Shown here: piece after piece, positions 1 to 9,019 of the stretch | Layout of the letters: each line of letters starts with the position of its first letter | Numbering within the stretch: the stretch's first letter is position 1 | NCBI RefSeq assembly: GCF_900105215.1 | Contig: NZ_FOIP01000002.1 | Coordinates: 2,108,001 to 2,172,000, forward strand | Origin: Lacrimispora sphenoides | GTDB lineage: Bacteria > Bacillota > Clostridia > Lachnospirales > Lachnospiraceae | Direction of reading: 5' to 3' | DNA length: 64,000 nucleotides | Notes under the pieces: generated by a model | What the model was told of the DNA's origin: nothing | Databases searched by the model: none | The model's input: only the letters and a program-made list of their open reading frames with translations | Program-made: the position numbers and the translations under genes

Positions 1-109
1 TCTCTGACGCAGCCTGTTCCACTGACTCATATTTATCCTCAGTTTTGGGAGGAAACACTTCAAAGGATAGGGTTGGCTTTCCCTGGCTCAATATATCTTT
101 AATTTTCAT
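1..109 (-). CDS. metF: Methylenetetrahydrofolate reductase, N-terminal fragment (cut by window edge)
   Basis: Only the first 36 codons are in the window; the gene runs off the left edge. The protein begins MKIKDILSQG and reaches a SFEVFPPKTE motif at about residues 15-24. This is the typical N-terminal strand of the MetF TIM barrel, with the catalytic Glu in the SFE(F/V)FPPK signature. MetF reduces 5,10-methylene-THF to 5-methyl-THF for methionine synthesis, or acts in the acetogen-type methyl branch. A good ribosome-binding site (AGGAG) lies about 8 bases before the ATG. Immediately upstream is the dispersed 52-bp leader repeat described separately. The family call rests on a short fragment but the motif is distinctive. 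Confidence 0.8.
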   Translation of the reverse strand, partial: MKIKDILSQGKPTLSFEVFPPKTEDKYESVEQAASE

Positions 110-131
110 GCTGTCTGTCTCCTATCTTTCG

Positions 132-252
132 TTTCATCATTAGCGCCTATATATTTTGGGCATAAAGGTATACCCTAAGGGTGTTTCAACATTAACGCCC
201 ATGCACTTTGGACATAGTAGCCCTTTGGGCATAATGGCATGCCCAAAAAGCT
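132..252 (-). repeat. Leader repeat family, locus A (two tandem units)
   Basis: Two head-to-tail units with a 52-bp period (132-183 and from 184) lie directly upstream of the metF ribosome-binding site. On the transcribed strand each unit carries TTTATGCCCAAAA-type and GCATGGGC-type blocks and ends in GATGAAA. The distal unit is diverged and contains an extra inverted repeat, TTTGGGCAT/ATGCCCAAA. The same family occurs at 1728-1810, 32689-32738 and, inverted, at 41135-41189. It may form hairpins in the metF mRNA leader. Function is unknown. Confidence 0.75.
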
Positions 253-309
253 ACTTTTTATTATTTTAACACTTTACCACAAAAAACTGCTTCCCGCAAT
301 AGATTCTGC

Positions 310-1374
310 TTACGTCTCCTGGCTTTCCATCACCTGAGGATTGCTGTAAGAAACGTAAATTCTGACCCCATCCTTGGTAAGATAAAGGTTGATATCAAAC
401 ATCCCTTCTGTAATGAACGCTCCATCTTCCTGCCATTCTCCTGTTCCGGCCTGTTCCATAATAGCAGGAATGCTGCTTTCTTCCTGAGGAATACCTGCTC
501 CTGTTTCTACAAGACTTAAAAACTCTCCTAAAAAGACAAGGGAATTTTCCCGGTCTTTCAGGGAAGAAATATAATCATGAAGTTCTCCGGTAGCAGTATC
601 ATAATTAATATCTACATACTGATATACGTAATCTTCATCTCCTGGATCCAGCTGACTGGTTGCCTCATCTTCAAAGGTGAAGCTTTCCACGGTCTCATAA
701 TAGGATATGGGGCCGCCCTCATCTTCAAACTGATAATTATCAGAATAAACAGCACCCTCTTCTATCTCATAGCCATAGTTGGTTTCGTTAAAAAACTGCT
801 CCATGGAAGCTGCGACCTGTCTACCGTCAACTGGAAAATGATCATAGCCGTTACAAGACTCCCCAATTGCCTTTACATCCTCTTCTAAAAGCTCCGTAAA
901 GCCGGAATCATCATATGGAACGGCTGTCTCATAGTTACTGATCTTTTCGTCCGTTATGGTCCGGTTTACCGTTCCAATGATCCTTGGAAGAATATTGATA
1001 ATAGCAAACAGAGCAATGGATATCACCACAGGCACAGTGGAATTCTTCTTTCCTTTTTCCTGGCCTGGCCGGGAAGGCTGTGACGGATTATGGCTGCCTG
1101 CCGGCTTAGAGGAAGGTCTTCCCACATTTTGCCTGGGGTTTACCGGCCTCTCAATCGTACTTTTCCGTCCTGCCGCTCCCTGTACATTCCTTTTCTGCGG
1201 CTTTCCGGCTCCATCTGGATTATGAACATCATGGCTGTTATTATCCGGGCGCCTTTCATTCAAATAATACTCCGAATTCCACAAAAGGGGCTGGCGGATC
1301 AACTTCCTGCACATCGGGCAATAATTCGCCTCATTAACCGGATGATCACAAATCGGACAAATCTTCTTCATCAT
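310..1374 (-). CDS. Zinc-ribbon membrane protein of unknown function
   Basis: A 354-residue protein. It starts with a zinc ribbon: C6-x2-C9 and C19-x2-C22. A proline/asparagine-rich basic linker follows (about 35-112), then one hydrophobic segment at about 114-134, then a roughly 220-residue acidic domain that would lie outside the cell. The layout (zinc ribbon, linker, membrane anchor, extracytoplasmic domain) recurs in Firmicute envelope proteins, but I do not recognise the outer domain. Two adjacent ATGs follow an AAAGGAGG ribosome-binding site, and either could be used. It lies 15 bp after the 108-residue gene upstream and is probably co-transcribed with it. Confidence 0.75.
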   Translation of the reverse strand: MMKKICPICDHPVNEANYCPMCRKLIRQPLLWNSEYYLNERRPDNNSHDVHNPDGAGKPQKRNVQGAAGRKSTIERPVNPRQNVGRPSSKPAGSHNPSQPSRPGQEKGKKNSTVPVVISIALFAIINILPRIIGTVNRTITDEKISNYETAVPYDDSGFTELLEEDVKAIGESCNGYDHFPVDGRQVAASMEQFFNETNYGYEIEEGAVYSDNYQFEDEGGPISYYETVESFTFEDEATSQLDPGDEDYVYQYVDINYDTATGELHDYISSLKDRENSLVFLGEFLSLVETGAGIPQEESSIPAIMEQAGTGEWQEDGAFITEGMFDINLYLTKDGVRIYVSYSNPQVMESQET

Positions 1375-1389
1375 CCCAAAATCCCTCCT

Positions 1390-1716
1390 TTATCCCAGTA
1401 CCAGATGAGCCACGGCAATCTCGTCATCCTCCCTGAATCCCTGGGCACAAACCTGTATATCATAAACATATTTCTCCTGTAGTCCGGTAATGAAAGCAAT
1501 CTCAGCAATATTCTTTCCTTCCTGAGCCAGCACCAGCACCTGATGAACATCTGCTATTGTCTTTTTCAACAACTCATCCGATAGACCGAAAGGCTCAAGG
1601 TCAGCCGCTTCTTTATCTGACTCTGTGATAAAATCTTCCAGAGACAGGCTTCTTTCATCTTCTCCGCTGTTGTAGTAATCCTCTGAAATCTCCCAATCCT
1701 GTTCTCTCTCTGACAT
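1390..1716 (-). CDS. Conserved hypothetical protein, acidic N-terminus
   Basis: A 108-residue protein that I cannot assign. The first half is very acidic. Residues 50-95 look helical and resemble a helix-turn-helix-like segment (AQEGKNIAEIAFITGL), but without a convincing DNA-binding signature. A strong AAAGGAG ribosome-binding site precedes the ATG and directly abuts a copy of the dispersed leader repeat (1728-1810). It is followed after 15 bp by the zinc-ribbon gene, so the two probably form an operon. That operon lies downstream of ftsZ but is separated from it by a terminator. Confidence 0.65.
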   Translation of the reverse strand: MSEREQDWEISEDYYNSGEDERSLSLEDFITESDKEAADLEPFGLSDELLKKTIADVHQVLVLAQEGKNIAEIAFITGLQEKYVYDIQVCAQGFREDDEIAVAHLVLG

Positions 1717-1727
1717 TCTGCCACTCC

Positions 1728-1810
1728 TTTCATCTTATCTGCCCATGCTTTTTGGGCATAAAGTTATACCTGTAGGGTGTTTCATCTTATCTGCCCATGC
1801 AGGGTATTTC
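1728..1810 (-). repeat. Leader repeat family, locus B (one full unit plus an internally deleted unit)
   Basis: A full 56-bp unit at 1728-1783 is bounded by TTTC on the plus strand. It shares its last four bases with a second unit at 1780-1810 that lacks about 25 internal bases but keeps both ends. The block TTTCATCTTATCTGCCCATG occurs twice, 52 bp apart. The element overlaps the upstream edge of the ribosome-binding site of the 108-residue gene. Confidence 0.8.
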
Positions 1811-1842
1811 AAAAACAGACAGGTTCATCGGAACCTGCCTGA
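1811..1842 (-). terminator. Rho-independent terminator of ftsZ
   Basis: On the minus strand an 11-bp stem (CAGGCAGGTTC with GAACCTGTCTG) closes a CGAT loop and is followed by TTTTTG. It lies about 20 bp after the ftsZ stop codon. Confidence 0.85.
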
Positions 1843-1861
1843 TTATGTAATCTGATAAATT

Positions 1862-3202
1862 TTATCTTTTATTTCTCAAAAAATCAGGAATATTGATCTG
1901 AACTTCCTTATTCACAGTCGGACGATAAGGCTGTCCGCCTCCCTGGGGAGTACCCTGAGGGTTATTCTGCCCTGCATAATTCGGCTTCTGATAATTCCCT
2001 GCACCGTAGTTCTGATTTGCATAATTCTGGTTATTATAGTTACTGTTATTATTTGGATAATTCTGATTGTTGTAAGCTGGATTGGAATAATTCGCATTCC
2101 CGTAATTAGGATTATAATTCTGGTTATATCCAGGGGTTGCTGCAGTGGCGGCAGCCTCCTGATTCCCGGGCTGGGTCTGAGGTGCTGCTTTCGGCTGTTT
2201 AAAGTTAGGGTTGGAAAAATTCGTCATAACCTTGGATACCGGAGTCTCAGACTGCATGTCCAGACCTGTGGCGATCACGGTGATGCTGGCTTCATCATGA
2301 GCATTCTCATCATACATTGCTCCAAAGATAATATTGGCATCATCTCCTGCCATCTCCTGAACGTAGCTGGCTGCTTCATTGGCTTCAACCAAGCTGATAT
2401 CACCGGAAATGTTGATGATGACGTGAGAAGCGCCCTCAATGGTAGTTTCAAGCAATGGACTGGATACCGCCTGCTTCACGGCTTCTAATGCCTTCTCATC
2501 ACCCTTTGCCCTGCCGATACCGATGTGGGCAATGCCCTTATCTGTCATGACAGTCTGTACATCTGCAAAGTCCAGGTTAATAAGTCCGGGTACATTAATT
2601 AAATCCGTAATACCCTGTACGGCCTGCTGAAGAACTTCATCTGCCTTCTTTAAGGCATCCGGCATGGTAGTACGTCTGTCTACGATTTCCAGAAGACGGT
2701 CATTAGGGATAACGATTAATGTATCTACACTCTCTTTTAAACGTTCAATACCGTTAACGGCATTGCTCATACGGGTTCTTGCTTCAAAGCGGAAAGGCTT
2801 TGTTACAACACCAACGGTCAGAATGCCCATATCTTTTGCGATCTTAGCCACAACAGGTGCAGCTCCGGTACCGGTACCGCCTCCCATTCCGCAGGTAACG
2901 AATACCATATCCGCGCCCTTCATGGTCTGAGCCAGCTCGTCCGCATTCTCCTCTGCCGCTTTTTCACCGATCTCAGGCTTGGCACCTGCACCAAGACCTT
3001 TGGTCAGCTTCTCTCCGATCTGCATGGCTGTAGGAGCCTTACAAAACTGTAAAGCCTGCTTGTCCGTGTTGATTCCTAGAAATTCCACACCAGCTATATT
3101 CTCATCTATCATGCGGTTGACCGCATTATTTCCAGCACCGCCTACTCCGATTACCAGAATTCTTGCGGCATTGTCCGCCTCATTTATCTTAATCTCTAAC
3201 AA
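1862..3202 (-). CDS. ftsZ: Cell division GTPase FtsZ
   Basis: A 446-residue tubulin homologue that polymerises into the Z-ring. The GTP-binding signature GGGTGTG is at 107-113, the N-terminal GGAGNN glycine motif at 21-26, and the T7-loop region (NLDFADV) at about 209-215. The conserved C-terminal peptide IPDFLRNKR (438-446) binds FtsA/SepF-type tethers. The linker at about 359-413 is unusually rich in Asn, Tyr and Gln. The start is a TTG codon 8 bases after a strong AAAGGAGG site. It has its own promoter and terminator, so it is likely expressed separately from the rest of the dcw cluster. No ftsA is adjacent. Confidence 0.98.
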   Translation of the reverse strand: MLEIKINEADNAARILVIGVGGAGNNAVNRMIDENIAGVEFLGINTDKQALQFCKAPTAMQIGEKLTKGLGAGAKPEIGEKAAEENADELAQTMKGADMVFVTCGMGGGTGTGAAPVVAKIAKDMGILTVGVVTKPFRFEARTRMSNAVNGIERLKESVDTLIVIPNDRLLEIVDRRTTMPDALKKADEVLQQAVQGITDLINVPGLINLDFADVQTVMTDKGIAHIGIGRAKGDEKALEAVKQAVSSPLLETTIEGASHVIINISGDISLVEANEAASYVQEMAGDDANIIFGAMYDENAHDEASITVIATGLDMQSETPVSKVMTNFSNPNFKQPKAAPQTQPGNQEAAATAATPGYNQNYNPNYGNANYSNPAYNNQNYPNNNSNYNNQNYANQNYGAGNYQKPNYAGQNNPQGTPQGGGQPYRPTVNKEVQINIPDFLRNKR

Positions 3203-3253
3203 GATTATATCCTCCTTTAACCATAAACAGCTTACTCTATAAACCTAATTAAT

Positions 3254-3282
3254 ATAATATTTGATTTTACCAAAAATATCAA
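3254..3282 (-). promoter_or_regulatory. Sigma-A promoter of ftsZ
   Basis: On the minus strand TTGATA and TATTAT are separated by exactly 17 bp, about 50 bp upstream of the ftsZ ribosome-binding site. It lies in an AT-rich gap after ftsQ. Confidence 0.7.
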
Positions 3283-3323
3283 CCACTTTTTAAACAAAAT
3301 TCCAAGCAAATTATGTAAATTCA

Positions 3324-4049
3324 TTAATTCTTCACAAAACGGTAAGATGTGACTGTTTCCGCCTCATCATAAGTATCCAGATACAGAGTCCCTGACAAAC
3401 CTTCTAAAACAGGAAGCTGATCCTTCAGCTCAGAGATTTTTCCATTCATCTGGTCATAGCTTCCAAGGAAAACACGGATATCTCCCATAACAAGAGTAGC
3501 ATCCCCCCGGGAATCATAACGGATCTGGTCTACAGGAATTGCCTTCGTTGATAAAAGCTGAGTCAGGTTCAGAATTTCATTGAAAATCTTCCCCTTTTCC
3601 ACCGGAAGGGGCTGGTGCAGGGCAATATGCCCGAACTGCAGCCCCGTGACCCAAGGAACTCCTTCCAGCTTTCCGCTGGAGCTCTCTACCACGATCCCGT
3701 CCTTATCAAAATACATATAACTGCCCATATAGGATACATAGCCTACCACCGATTTCTCATAGACGATCACTTCCACTCTTACCGGGCTTAAGAATACGAT
3801 TTTGTAATCTTCTACAAAAGGGATCTGTTCATGTTTTTTAAAACGATCCTTATAGAGACAAAAAACCGCATTCCGGTCCCAGCTGTCCTTGAACAAAATA
3901 TCAACGATCTGTTCCGATGTATACTTTTTATTACCGCTCACCGTAATATTCCTGATCTGCAGTGACAAAAAGATGGCAGTTCCCAACAAGATCACGGCAG
4001 CTGTAATTCCAAACTTAATTTTTCTTCTGCTCTTTTTTAAATCATTCAT
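3324..4049 (-). CDS. ftsQ: Cell division protein FtsQ/DivIB
   Basis: A 241-residue bitopic divisome protein. It has a short basic cytoplasmic tail, a membrane segment at about 12-30, then a POTRA-type domain starting IRNITVSGN and a beta domain. In the divisome it joins FtsL and DivIC and helps activate septal PBP/FtsW. Its ATG overlaps the murA stop codon (ATGA), so translation is probably coupled. It is the last gene of the mraZ-to-ftsQ run before the separate ftsZ promoter. The family is weakly conserved in sequence. The call rests on the domain layout and position. Confidence 0.9.
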   Translation of the reverse strand: MNDLKKSRRKIKFGITAAVILLGTAIFLSLQIRNITVSGNKKYTSEQIVDILFKDSWDRNAVFCLYKDRFKKHEQIPFVEDYKIVFLSPVRVEVIVYEKSVVGYVSYMGSYMYFDKDGIVVESSSGKLEGVPWVTGLQFGHIALHQPLPVEKGKIFNEILNLTQLLSTKAIPVDQIRYDSRGDATLVMGDIRVFLGSYDQMNGKISELKDQLPVLEGLSGTLYLDTYDEAETVTSYRFVKN

Positions 4050-5296
4050 TGCATCCCTCTGATCGCTGCACCAAGACTGCTCAAGTCACGGCAGATGTCT
4101 TCATATCCTCGTTCAATATGATGGCACTCATGAATCTCAGTCACGCCCTCACATGCCAGCCCTGCAACTACAAGAGCCGCGCCTCCCCGCAGGTCCGTAG
4201 CTGTTACACGGTTTCCCTTTAAAGGAAAAAGTCCCCGTATGTCAGCACGCTTCCCCTCTATTATAATATCTGCGCCAAGCTTATGCAACTCCTTTGCAGT
4301 TCCAAATCTTCCCTCAAAGATTGTTTCTTTAATTCTGCCGGTACCTTTTGCGGATGCCATGACCGCCATTAGCTGAGACTGAAGGTCCGTGGGAAAGCCC
4401 GGATAGGGTTCTGTTATGACATCTACACAATCGGGGCGTCCCCTCATGGATACTTCCAGGCAGCTTTCATACCGTTTCAGCTCCGCGCCCATTCTATCGG
4501 CAAGTGAGATGGCGGAAGCTAAATGTCCGGGTTGTATTCCCTGTATTACGACATCTCCCTCAGCAGCCATGACAGCCATTAAATAGGTTCCTGCGACAAT
4601 TCTGTCCCCTGCCACAGTAAATTCAGAGTCACAAAGCTCGCTTACGCCTGTAACTGCCAGAATGGAAGTACCGGTTCCATGTATTTTAGCCCCCATATTG
4701 TTTAAAAATTCACATAGGGTGATGATCTCCGGCTCCTTTGCGGCTCCATGTATCACGGTAATCCCCTGGGCATACACAGCTGCCATCAGGGCATTTTCCG
4801 TGGCTCCCACGCTGGGAAAGGGAAAATAAATATGGTTGCCCGTCAACTGATTTGCGGACACCATAAGCTTATCACCCTTCTCCTCAATGATAGCACCAAG
4901 TTTCCGAAAGGCAGATAAGTGTAAGTCTATGGGTCGCTCTCCTATGGAACATCCTCCAGGGAAGCTGGTGACCGCATTGCCAGTCCTTCCAAGCAAGGGA
5001 CCGGAGAGCATGATAGAAGAACGCATGCTTTTTACATACTCTTCCGGTATCTCCGCCTGTGTCAAATCCCGAGCATCAATTGTCAAGGAATGGCCGTCAA
5101 AGCAGCATATACATCCAATATGCTCAAGTATCCCCAGCATACAGAACACATCCTGTATCCTGGGGACATTATGAATCACTGTTGTACCTTTATGGAGAAC
5201 CGCCGCTGCCATCATGGGCAGAACAGCATTCTTGGAACCCTGAATTTTTATCTCACCTTTTAAGGATCGTAACCCCTGGACCTGTATGACTGACAA
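4046..5296 (-). CDS. murA: UDP-N-acetylglucosamine 1-carboxyvinyltransferase
   Basis: MurA transfers enolpyruvate from PEP to UDP-GlcNAc, the first committed step of peptidoglycan synthesis. The protein (416 residues from the chosen start) has the Lys-Asn pair in GSKNAVLP and the catalytic, fosfomycin-reactive Cys in PGGCSIGERP at residue 116. It also has the catalytic Asp region in FPTDLQSQ. The reading frame is open to an ATG at 5311, but that ATG overlaps a GGGAGG site. This site is ideally spaced (7 bases) from a TTG at 5296, which also gives the usual family length, so I use TTG. It sits between ftsW and ftsQ, where many Firmicutes carry murG or murB. Confidence 0.95.
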   Translation of the reverse strand: MSVIQVQGLRSLKGEIKIQGSKNAVLPMMAAAVLHKGTTVIHNVPRIQDVFCMLGILEHIGCICCFDGHSLTIDARDLTQAEIPEEYVKSMRSSIMLSGPLLGRTGNAVTSFPGGCSIGERPIDLHLSAFRKLGAIIEEKGDKLMVSANQLTGNHIYFPFPSVGATENALMAAVYAQGITVIHGAAKEPEIITLCEFLNNMGAKIHGTGTSILAVTGVSELCDSEFTVAGDRIVAGTYLMAVMAAEGDVVIQGIQPGHLASAISLADRMGAELKRYESCLEVSMRGRPDCVDVITEPYPGFPTDLQSQLMAVMASAKGTGRIKETIFEGRFGTAKELHKLGADIIIEGKRADIRGLFPLKGNRVTATDLRGGAALVVAGLACEGVTEIHECHHIERGYEDICRDLSSLGAAIRGMQ

Positions 5297-5364
5297 TCCG
5301 GTACCTCCCATGGCTTCTTATATACTATCCTATGTTAAAAGTGAGAGAATGTTTTCACATCCCA

Positions 5365-6516
5365 TTATTTTTCCAGCTTTATCTGGTTGGAAACGCTTAA
5401 AACCATGCCCATTTCCATCATCAAAAAAAGGACAGAGGTACCTCCATAACTGATAAAAGGAAGGGTGATACCGGTATTTGGTATGGTATTGGTTACAACC
5501 GCAATATTTAAGATAACCTGTATGGCAATATGTCCCATAACACCTACAACAAGCAAAGCCCCAAACAAATCCGGTGCATTATCCGCAATGAGCATGAACC
5601 GGTAGATCATGAAAAGGAATATCAAAATTACAGAAACCGCTCCAAAAAGCCCAAGTTCTTCACAGATGATGGAAAAAATCATATCATTTTGTGCTTCCGG
5701 TACAAACCCCATCTTCTGTATGCTCTCTCCCAGCCCTCTACCTACCAGGCCGCCGGAACCTATGGCATACAGCCCCTGAAGCACCTGATAACCTCCGGTC
5801 GAGGGATAAGCCTCCGGCTCCAGCCATACCAGGATACGGCCCAGCTGGTAATCATGAAGAATATTAAGCTTTTCCAGAACAGCAGCCATAGGTCCGGCAA
5901 AGGCCAGCGCGCCTACACCTGCAAGACCACAGGCAAAAAACGGCCATTTCTTTTTACACGCCACAAACAGCATGACAAAAGCGATCCCAATGATGATGAT
6001 TCCGGAGCTTAAGTTATTTGCCGCTACGATTCCCGCTATGGGAAGGGTCGTCACAATAACCAGAAGAACGCCATTTCTCGTGTTAATATTCCTTCCCATC
6101 TGAACAATCAGAACAGCAAGCATGACAATCAGAGCAATTTTTACAAATTCCGTAGGCTGAAAGGAAAGGCTTCCCACTCCCAGCCACCTTCTCTTACCGT
6201 TTACTTTACGCCCAACTAAGGATACGGTAATCATCAAGACATAAGAAAGAGCATAAGCAAACACAGCGAACTTCGCGTACCAGTGGTAATCCAGTTTGGA
6301 TATCACAATCATGATAACAAAGCCTGCCAGGGCTATCTTGGCCTGCCTCATCATGAAATAAGCGGCGTCATTGAATTTAAGCTGGGCTGCATAAGAGCTG
6401 GCGCTGTAAATCATGACCAAACCAAAAACAGACAGAAATATAACAGTAAACAGAAGACTGTAATCATAAAAACGGCGCGGTTTGTTTTTTTTCTTCACTG
6501 GCCCTTTTTCTGCCAT
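5365..6516 (-). CDS. ftsW: SEDS peptidoglycan polymerase FtsW
   Basis: A polytopic SEDS-family protein with about ten hydrophobic segments. It polymerises lipid II into septal glycan together with a class B PBP. Family hallmarks are the YSASSYAA segment after the first helix, the extracellular GLG-type loop (LVGRGLGESIQK) and the C-terminal ISYGGTS motif. A frame-open ATG lies ten codons upstream at 6546. The ATG at 6516 has a strong GAGGAGG site six bases before it, so it is the better start. The dcw context supports FtsW over RodA. Confidence 0.95.
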   Translation of the reverse strand: MAEKGPVKKKNKPRRFYDYSLLFTVIFLSVFGLVMIYSASSYAAQLKFNDAAYFMMRQAKIALAGFVIMIVISKLDYHWYAKFAVFAYALSYVLMITVSLVGRKVNGKRRWLGVGSLSFQPTEFVKIALIVMLAVLIVQMGRNINTRNGVLLVIVTTLPIAGIVAANNLSSGIIIIGIAFVMLFVACKKKWPFFACGLAGVGALAFAGPMAAVLEKLNILHDYQLGRILVWLEPEAYPSTGGYQVLQGLYAIGSGGLVGRGLGESIQKMGFVPEAQNDMIFSIICEELGLFGAVSVILIFLFMIYRFMLIADNAPDLFGALLVVGVMGHIAIQVILNIAVVTNTIPNTGITLPFISYGGTSVLFLMMEMGMVLSVSNQIKLEK

Positions 6517-6616
6517 ATCATTCCTCCTCGCCAACTGTTGATTCATTTTTATTTATATATCATCCACCATGCATTCATCATTTGGCGGAAGGGCACCGCC
6601 AAATGGTTCATTGCTT

Positions 6617-7963
6617 TTATAAATTTCTGACACTTTCCTTAAAGATTTCGCCGCGTTCTTCATAGCACTTAAACATCCCCCAGCTGGCGCAGGCCGGTGA
6701 TAAGAGCACATGATCTCCTCTGTTGGCATAAGAAGCGCATACTTTTACTGCTTCCTGCATATCTTCTGCATACATTACATTGTTAAAACCATGTCTGGCT
6801 GCACACTCAGCGATCTTTTCCCTGGTCTGCCCCAGAAGCACCATATATTTAACCTTACCGTCAAAGGATTCAATCCACTCATCATACTGGGAGTTCTTAT
6901 CATAACCTCCTGCAATGAGTAACGTTGGCCCTGGCATGGCTTTTATTGCCTGGATCGCTGCGTCCGGATTGGTTCCCTTGGAATCATTGTAATATTTCAC
7001 TCCAGCCTTTTCCGCAACAAATTCAATCCGATGCTCTACCGCCTTGAATTCCCTGATCACCTGAGCGATGATCTCCATGGGAACTCCCATTTCAGCAGAT
7101 ACAGCGACTGCAGCCATGATGTTCTCATGGTTATGGCGGCCTAAGAGCTGTACCTCGCGAATGTCTGCGATCTCTGCCCTCTCCCCATCATGGTTGTGGA
7201 TCATCTTATCCCCATCCATGCAGTAGCCTTCTACTAAAGACTGGCGGCTGCTAAAATAGACAGCCTTTGGTCTGATGGTTTTTCCAAACTCACGCAAAAC
7301 AGGATCATCGTAATTTAAGATACAAAAATCCTGAGGTCTCTGGTTTGATGTTATTCGTTCCTTTACTTCTATGTAGCATTCCATTGTTTTATGACGATCC
7401 AGGTGGTCTGGCGTTATGTTCAGGATCGCGCTCACATCAGGACGGAAGTCGGTGATCGTCTCCAGCTGAAAGCTGCTGACCTCTGCTACCGTTACCGAAT
7501 CCTCAGTCGTCTTTAACGCTTCCTCTGTATACGGGACCCCAATATTGCCCACTACAAACACATGGTCATAATATGCTTTCATGATTTGCCCGATAAGGGC
7601 CGTAGTGGTTGTCTTACCATTGGTCCCAGTGATTGCCGCCAGCTTTCCTTTGGCATGGTGATAAGCCAGCTGAATTTCACTCCAAACCGGGATATCCGCC
7701 TCCTTAAGGACAGCCACAAAGGGGGCCTCTAAGGAAATACCAGGGCTTATGACACATAAGCTTACCCCTTTAAGATCTTCCTTTTTAAGCTCTCCCAATA
7801 AAACTGAAATCCTTCCCTCTTCTTCAAACTGATGAAGGAGCTCATCCTTATGAAGGGCAGCATTGCTGTCGTAAAGAATTACTTCATCACCTGTTTTAAG
7901 GATCAGGCCCACGGCGGCAATGCCGCTTTTTCCGCTGCCGGCAACTAAAATTTTCTGATTCAT
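6617..7963 (-). CDS. murD: UDP-N-acetylmuramoyl-L-alanine--D-glutamate ligase
   Basis: MurD adds D-glutamate to UDP-MurNAc-L-Ala using ATP in the cytoplasm. The 448-residue length is normal. The N-terminal domain has a GSGKSG glycine motif and the central domain has the ATP loop GTNGKTTT (113-120). Mur ligase features LNITPDHLDRH and the C-terminal NDSKGTNPDA motif are also present. AGGAG lies 9 bases before the ATG. It follows mraY by 12 bp, consistent with one operon. Confidence 0.97.
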   Translation of the reverse strand: MNQKILVAGSGKSGIAAVGLILKTGDEVILYDSNAALHKDELLHQFEEEGRISVLLGELKKEDLKGVSLCVISPGISLEAPFVAVLKEADIPVWSEIQLAYHHAKGKLAAITGTNGKTTTTALIGQIMKAYYDHVFVVGNIGVPYTEEALKTTEDSVTVAEVSSFQLETITDFRPDVSAILNITPDHLDRHKTMECYIEVKERITSNQRPQDFCILNYDDPVLREFGKTIRPKAVYFSSRQSLVEGYCMDGDKMIHNHDGERAEIADIREVQLLGRHNHENIMAAVAVSAEMGVPMEIIAQVIREFKAVEHRIEFVAEKAGVKYYNDSKGTNPDAAIQAIKAMPGPTLLIAGGYDKNSQYDEWIESFDGKVKYMVLLGQTREKIAECAARHGFNNVMYAEDMQEAVKVCASYANRGDHVLLSPACASWGMFKCYEERGEIFKESVRNL

Positions 7964-7975
7964 ATGGTTTCTCTC

Positions 7976-8944
7976 CTATAATCCAAGGTATGCAAGCATG
8001 CAAAGAACCGCAGTCACGATAGCAAATACCGCTACCACCCGTGTTTCCGACCAGCCGCTCAGTTCAAAATGGTGGTGGATGGGGGCCATCTTAAATATCC
8101 TCTTTCCGCCTGTTCTTTTAAAATATGTCACCTGAATGATAACGGATAATACTTCGATCATATAAATAAAACCGATAATGGCAAGGAAAATAGGAATCTG
8201 CATCATAAAGGCGCTGGAAGCGACAAATCCTCCAAGTCCCAGGGAACCTGTATCCCCCATAAACACCCTGGCAGGATACACATTAAACAGCAGAAATCCC
8301 AAAAGACTTCCCACAACCGCTCCGGTAATGGGACTGATGCCGGTATTTTCCCCGATAGAAACCACGGTTAAGAAGGTCGCCACCAGAATGGTCACGCTGG
8401 TGCAAAGCCCATCCAGGCCATCGGTAAAATTCACGCCATTATCAGTCCCTATTACGAGAAAAAATACTGCCGGTACGAAGAATATTCCTAAATTCAGATA
8501 CAGCCCTTTTTCAAAGCCTCCGGTAAAGGGAATTAACATTCCCGTTCCCACATCCTTTGAATGAAGCAGATAATAGGCAAAGATGCCTGTAATGATTAAC
8601 TGCCCTGCCATCTTTTGAACAGGCGTAAGCCCCTCTGACCGCTTCATTACGATCTTAATGTAATCATCAAGAAACCCAACGATACCAAATCCAACTGTCA
8701 CAAAAAGCACAGGAATGATCTTCGGATATTCCCTCACATAGAACAGCGATGTAATGATGATGCTGGTCAATATGATAAGCCCTCCCATGGTCGGAGTACC
8801 CTGCTTTTTCAAATGGCTTTCAGGTCCTTCCTTGCGGACCTCCTGGCCAAATTTTAATCTGTGAAGAAATGGTATTACAATGGGACACAGCATGGCGCTG
8901 ATTGCAAATGCTATGATGATTGCCAGAATCGTTTCGTTAATCAT
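7976..8944 (-). CDS. mraY: Phospho-N-acetylmuramoyl-pentapeptide-transferase
   Basis: MraY moves phospho-MurNAc-pentapeptide to undecaprenyl phosphate to make lipid I at the membrane. It is a polytopic protein (322 residues from the chosen start). It carries the DDYIK aspartates, the NFTDGLDGL motif, MGDTGSL and the PIHHHFE loop, all family signatures. The frame is open to a TTG four codons upstream. The ATG at 8944 has GAGGTG just before it and gives the typical N-terminus, so it is preferred. Confidence 0.97.
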   Translation of the reverse strand: MINETILAIIIAFAISAMLCPIVIPFLHRLKFGQEVRKEGPESHLKKQGTPTMGGLIILTSIIITSLFYVREYPKIIPVLFVTVGFGIVGFLDDYIKIVMKRSEGLTPVQKMAGQLIITGIFAYYLLHSKDVGTGMLIPFTGGFEKGLYLNLGIFFVPAVFFLVIGTDNGVNFTDGLDGLCTSVTILVATFLTVVSIGENTGISPITGAVVGSLLGFLLFNVYPARVFMGDTGSLGLGGFVASSAFMMQIPIFLAIIGFIYMIEVLSVIIQVTYFKRTGGKRIFKMAPIHHHFELSGWSETRVVAVFAIVTAVLCMLAYLGL

Positions 8945-9019
8945 GTCACACCTCAATATTTTATGTATTTGTATTTCAAAAGTACACAGTAAGTAGTATA
9001 CGTCTTTTTGCCTGAATAA

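Noticed and set aside
577..888. A 103-codon plus-strand reading frame with hydrophobic runs
   Set aside because: It lies antisense within the zinc-ribbon membrane protein gene, lacks a ribosome-binding site, and its hydrophobicity mirrors the opposite strand. It is a shadow of the real gene.
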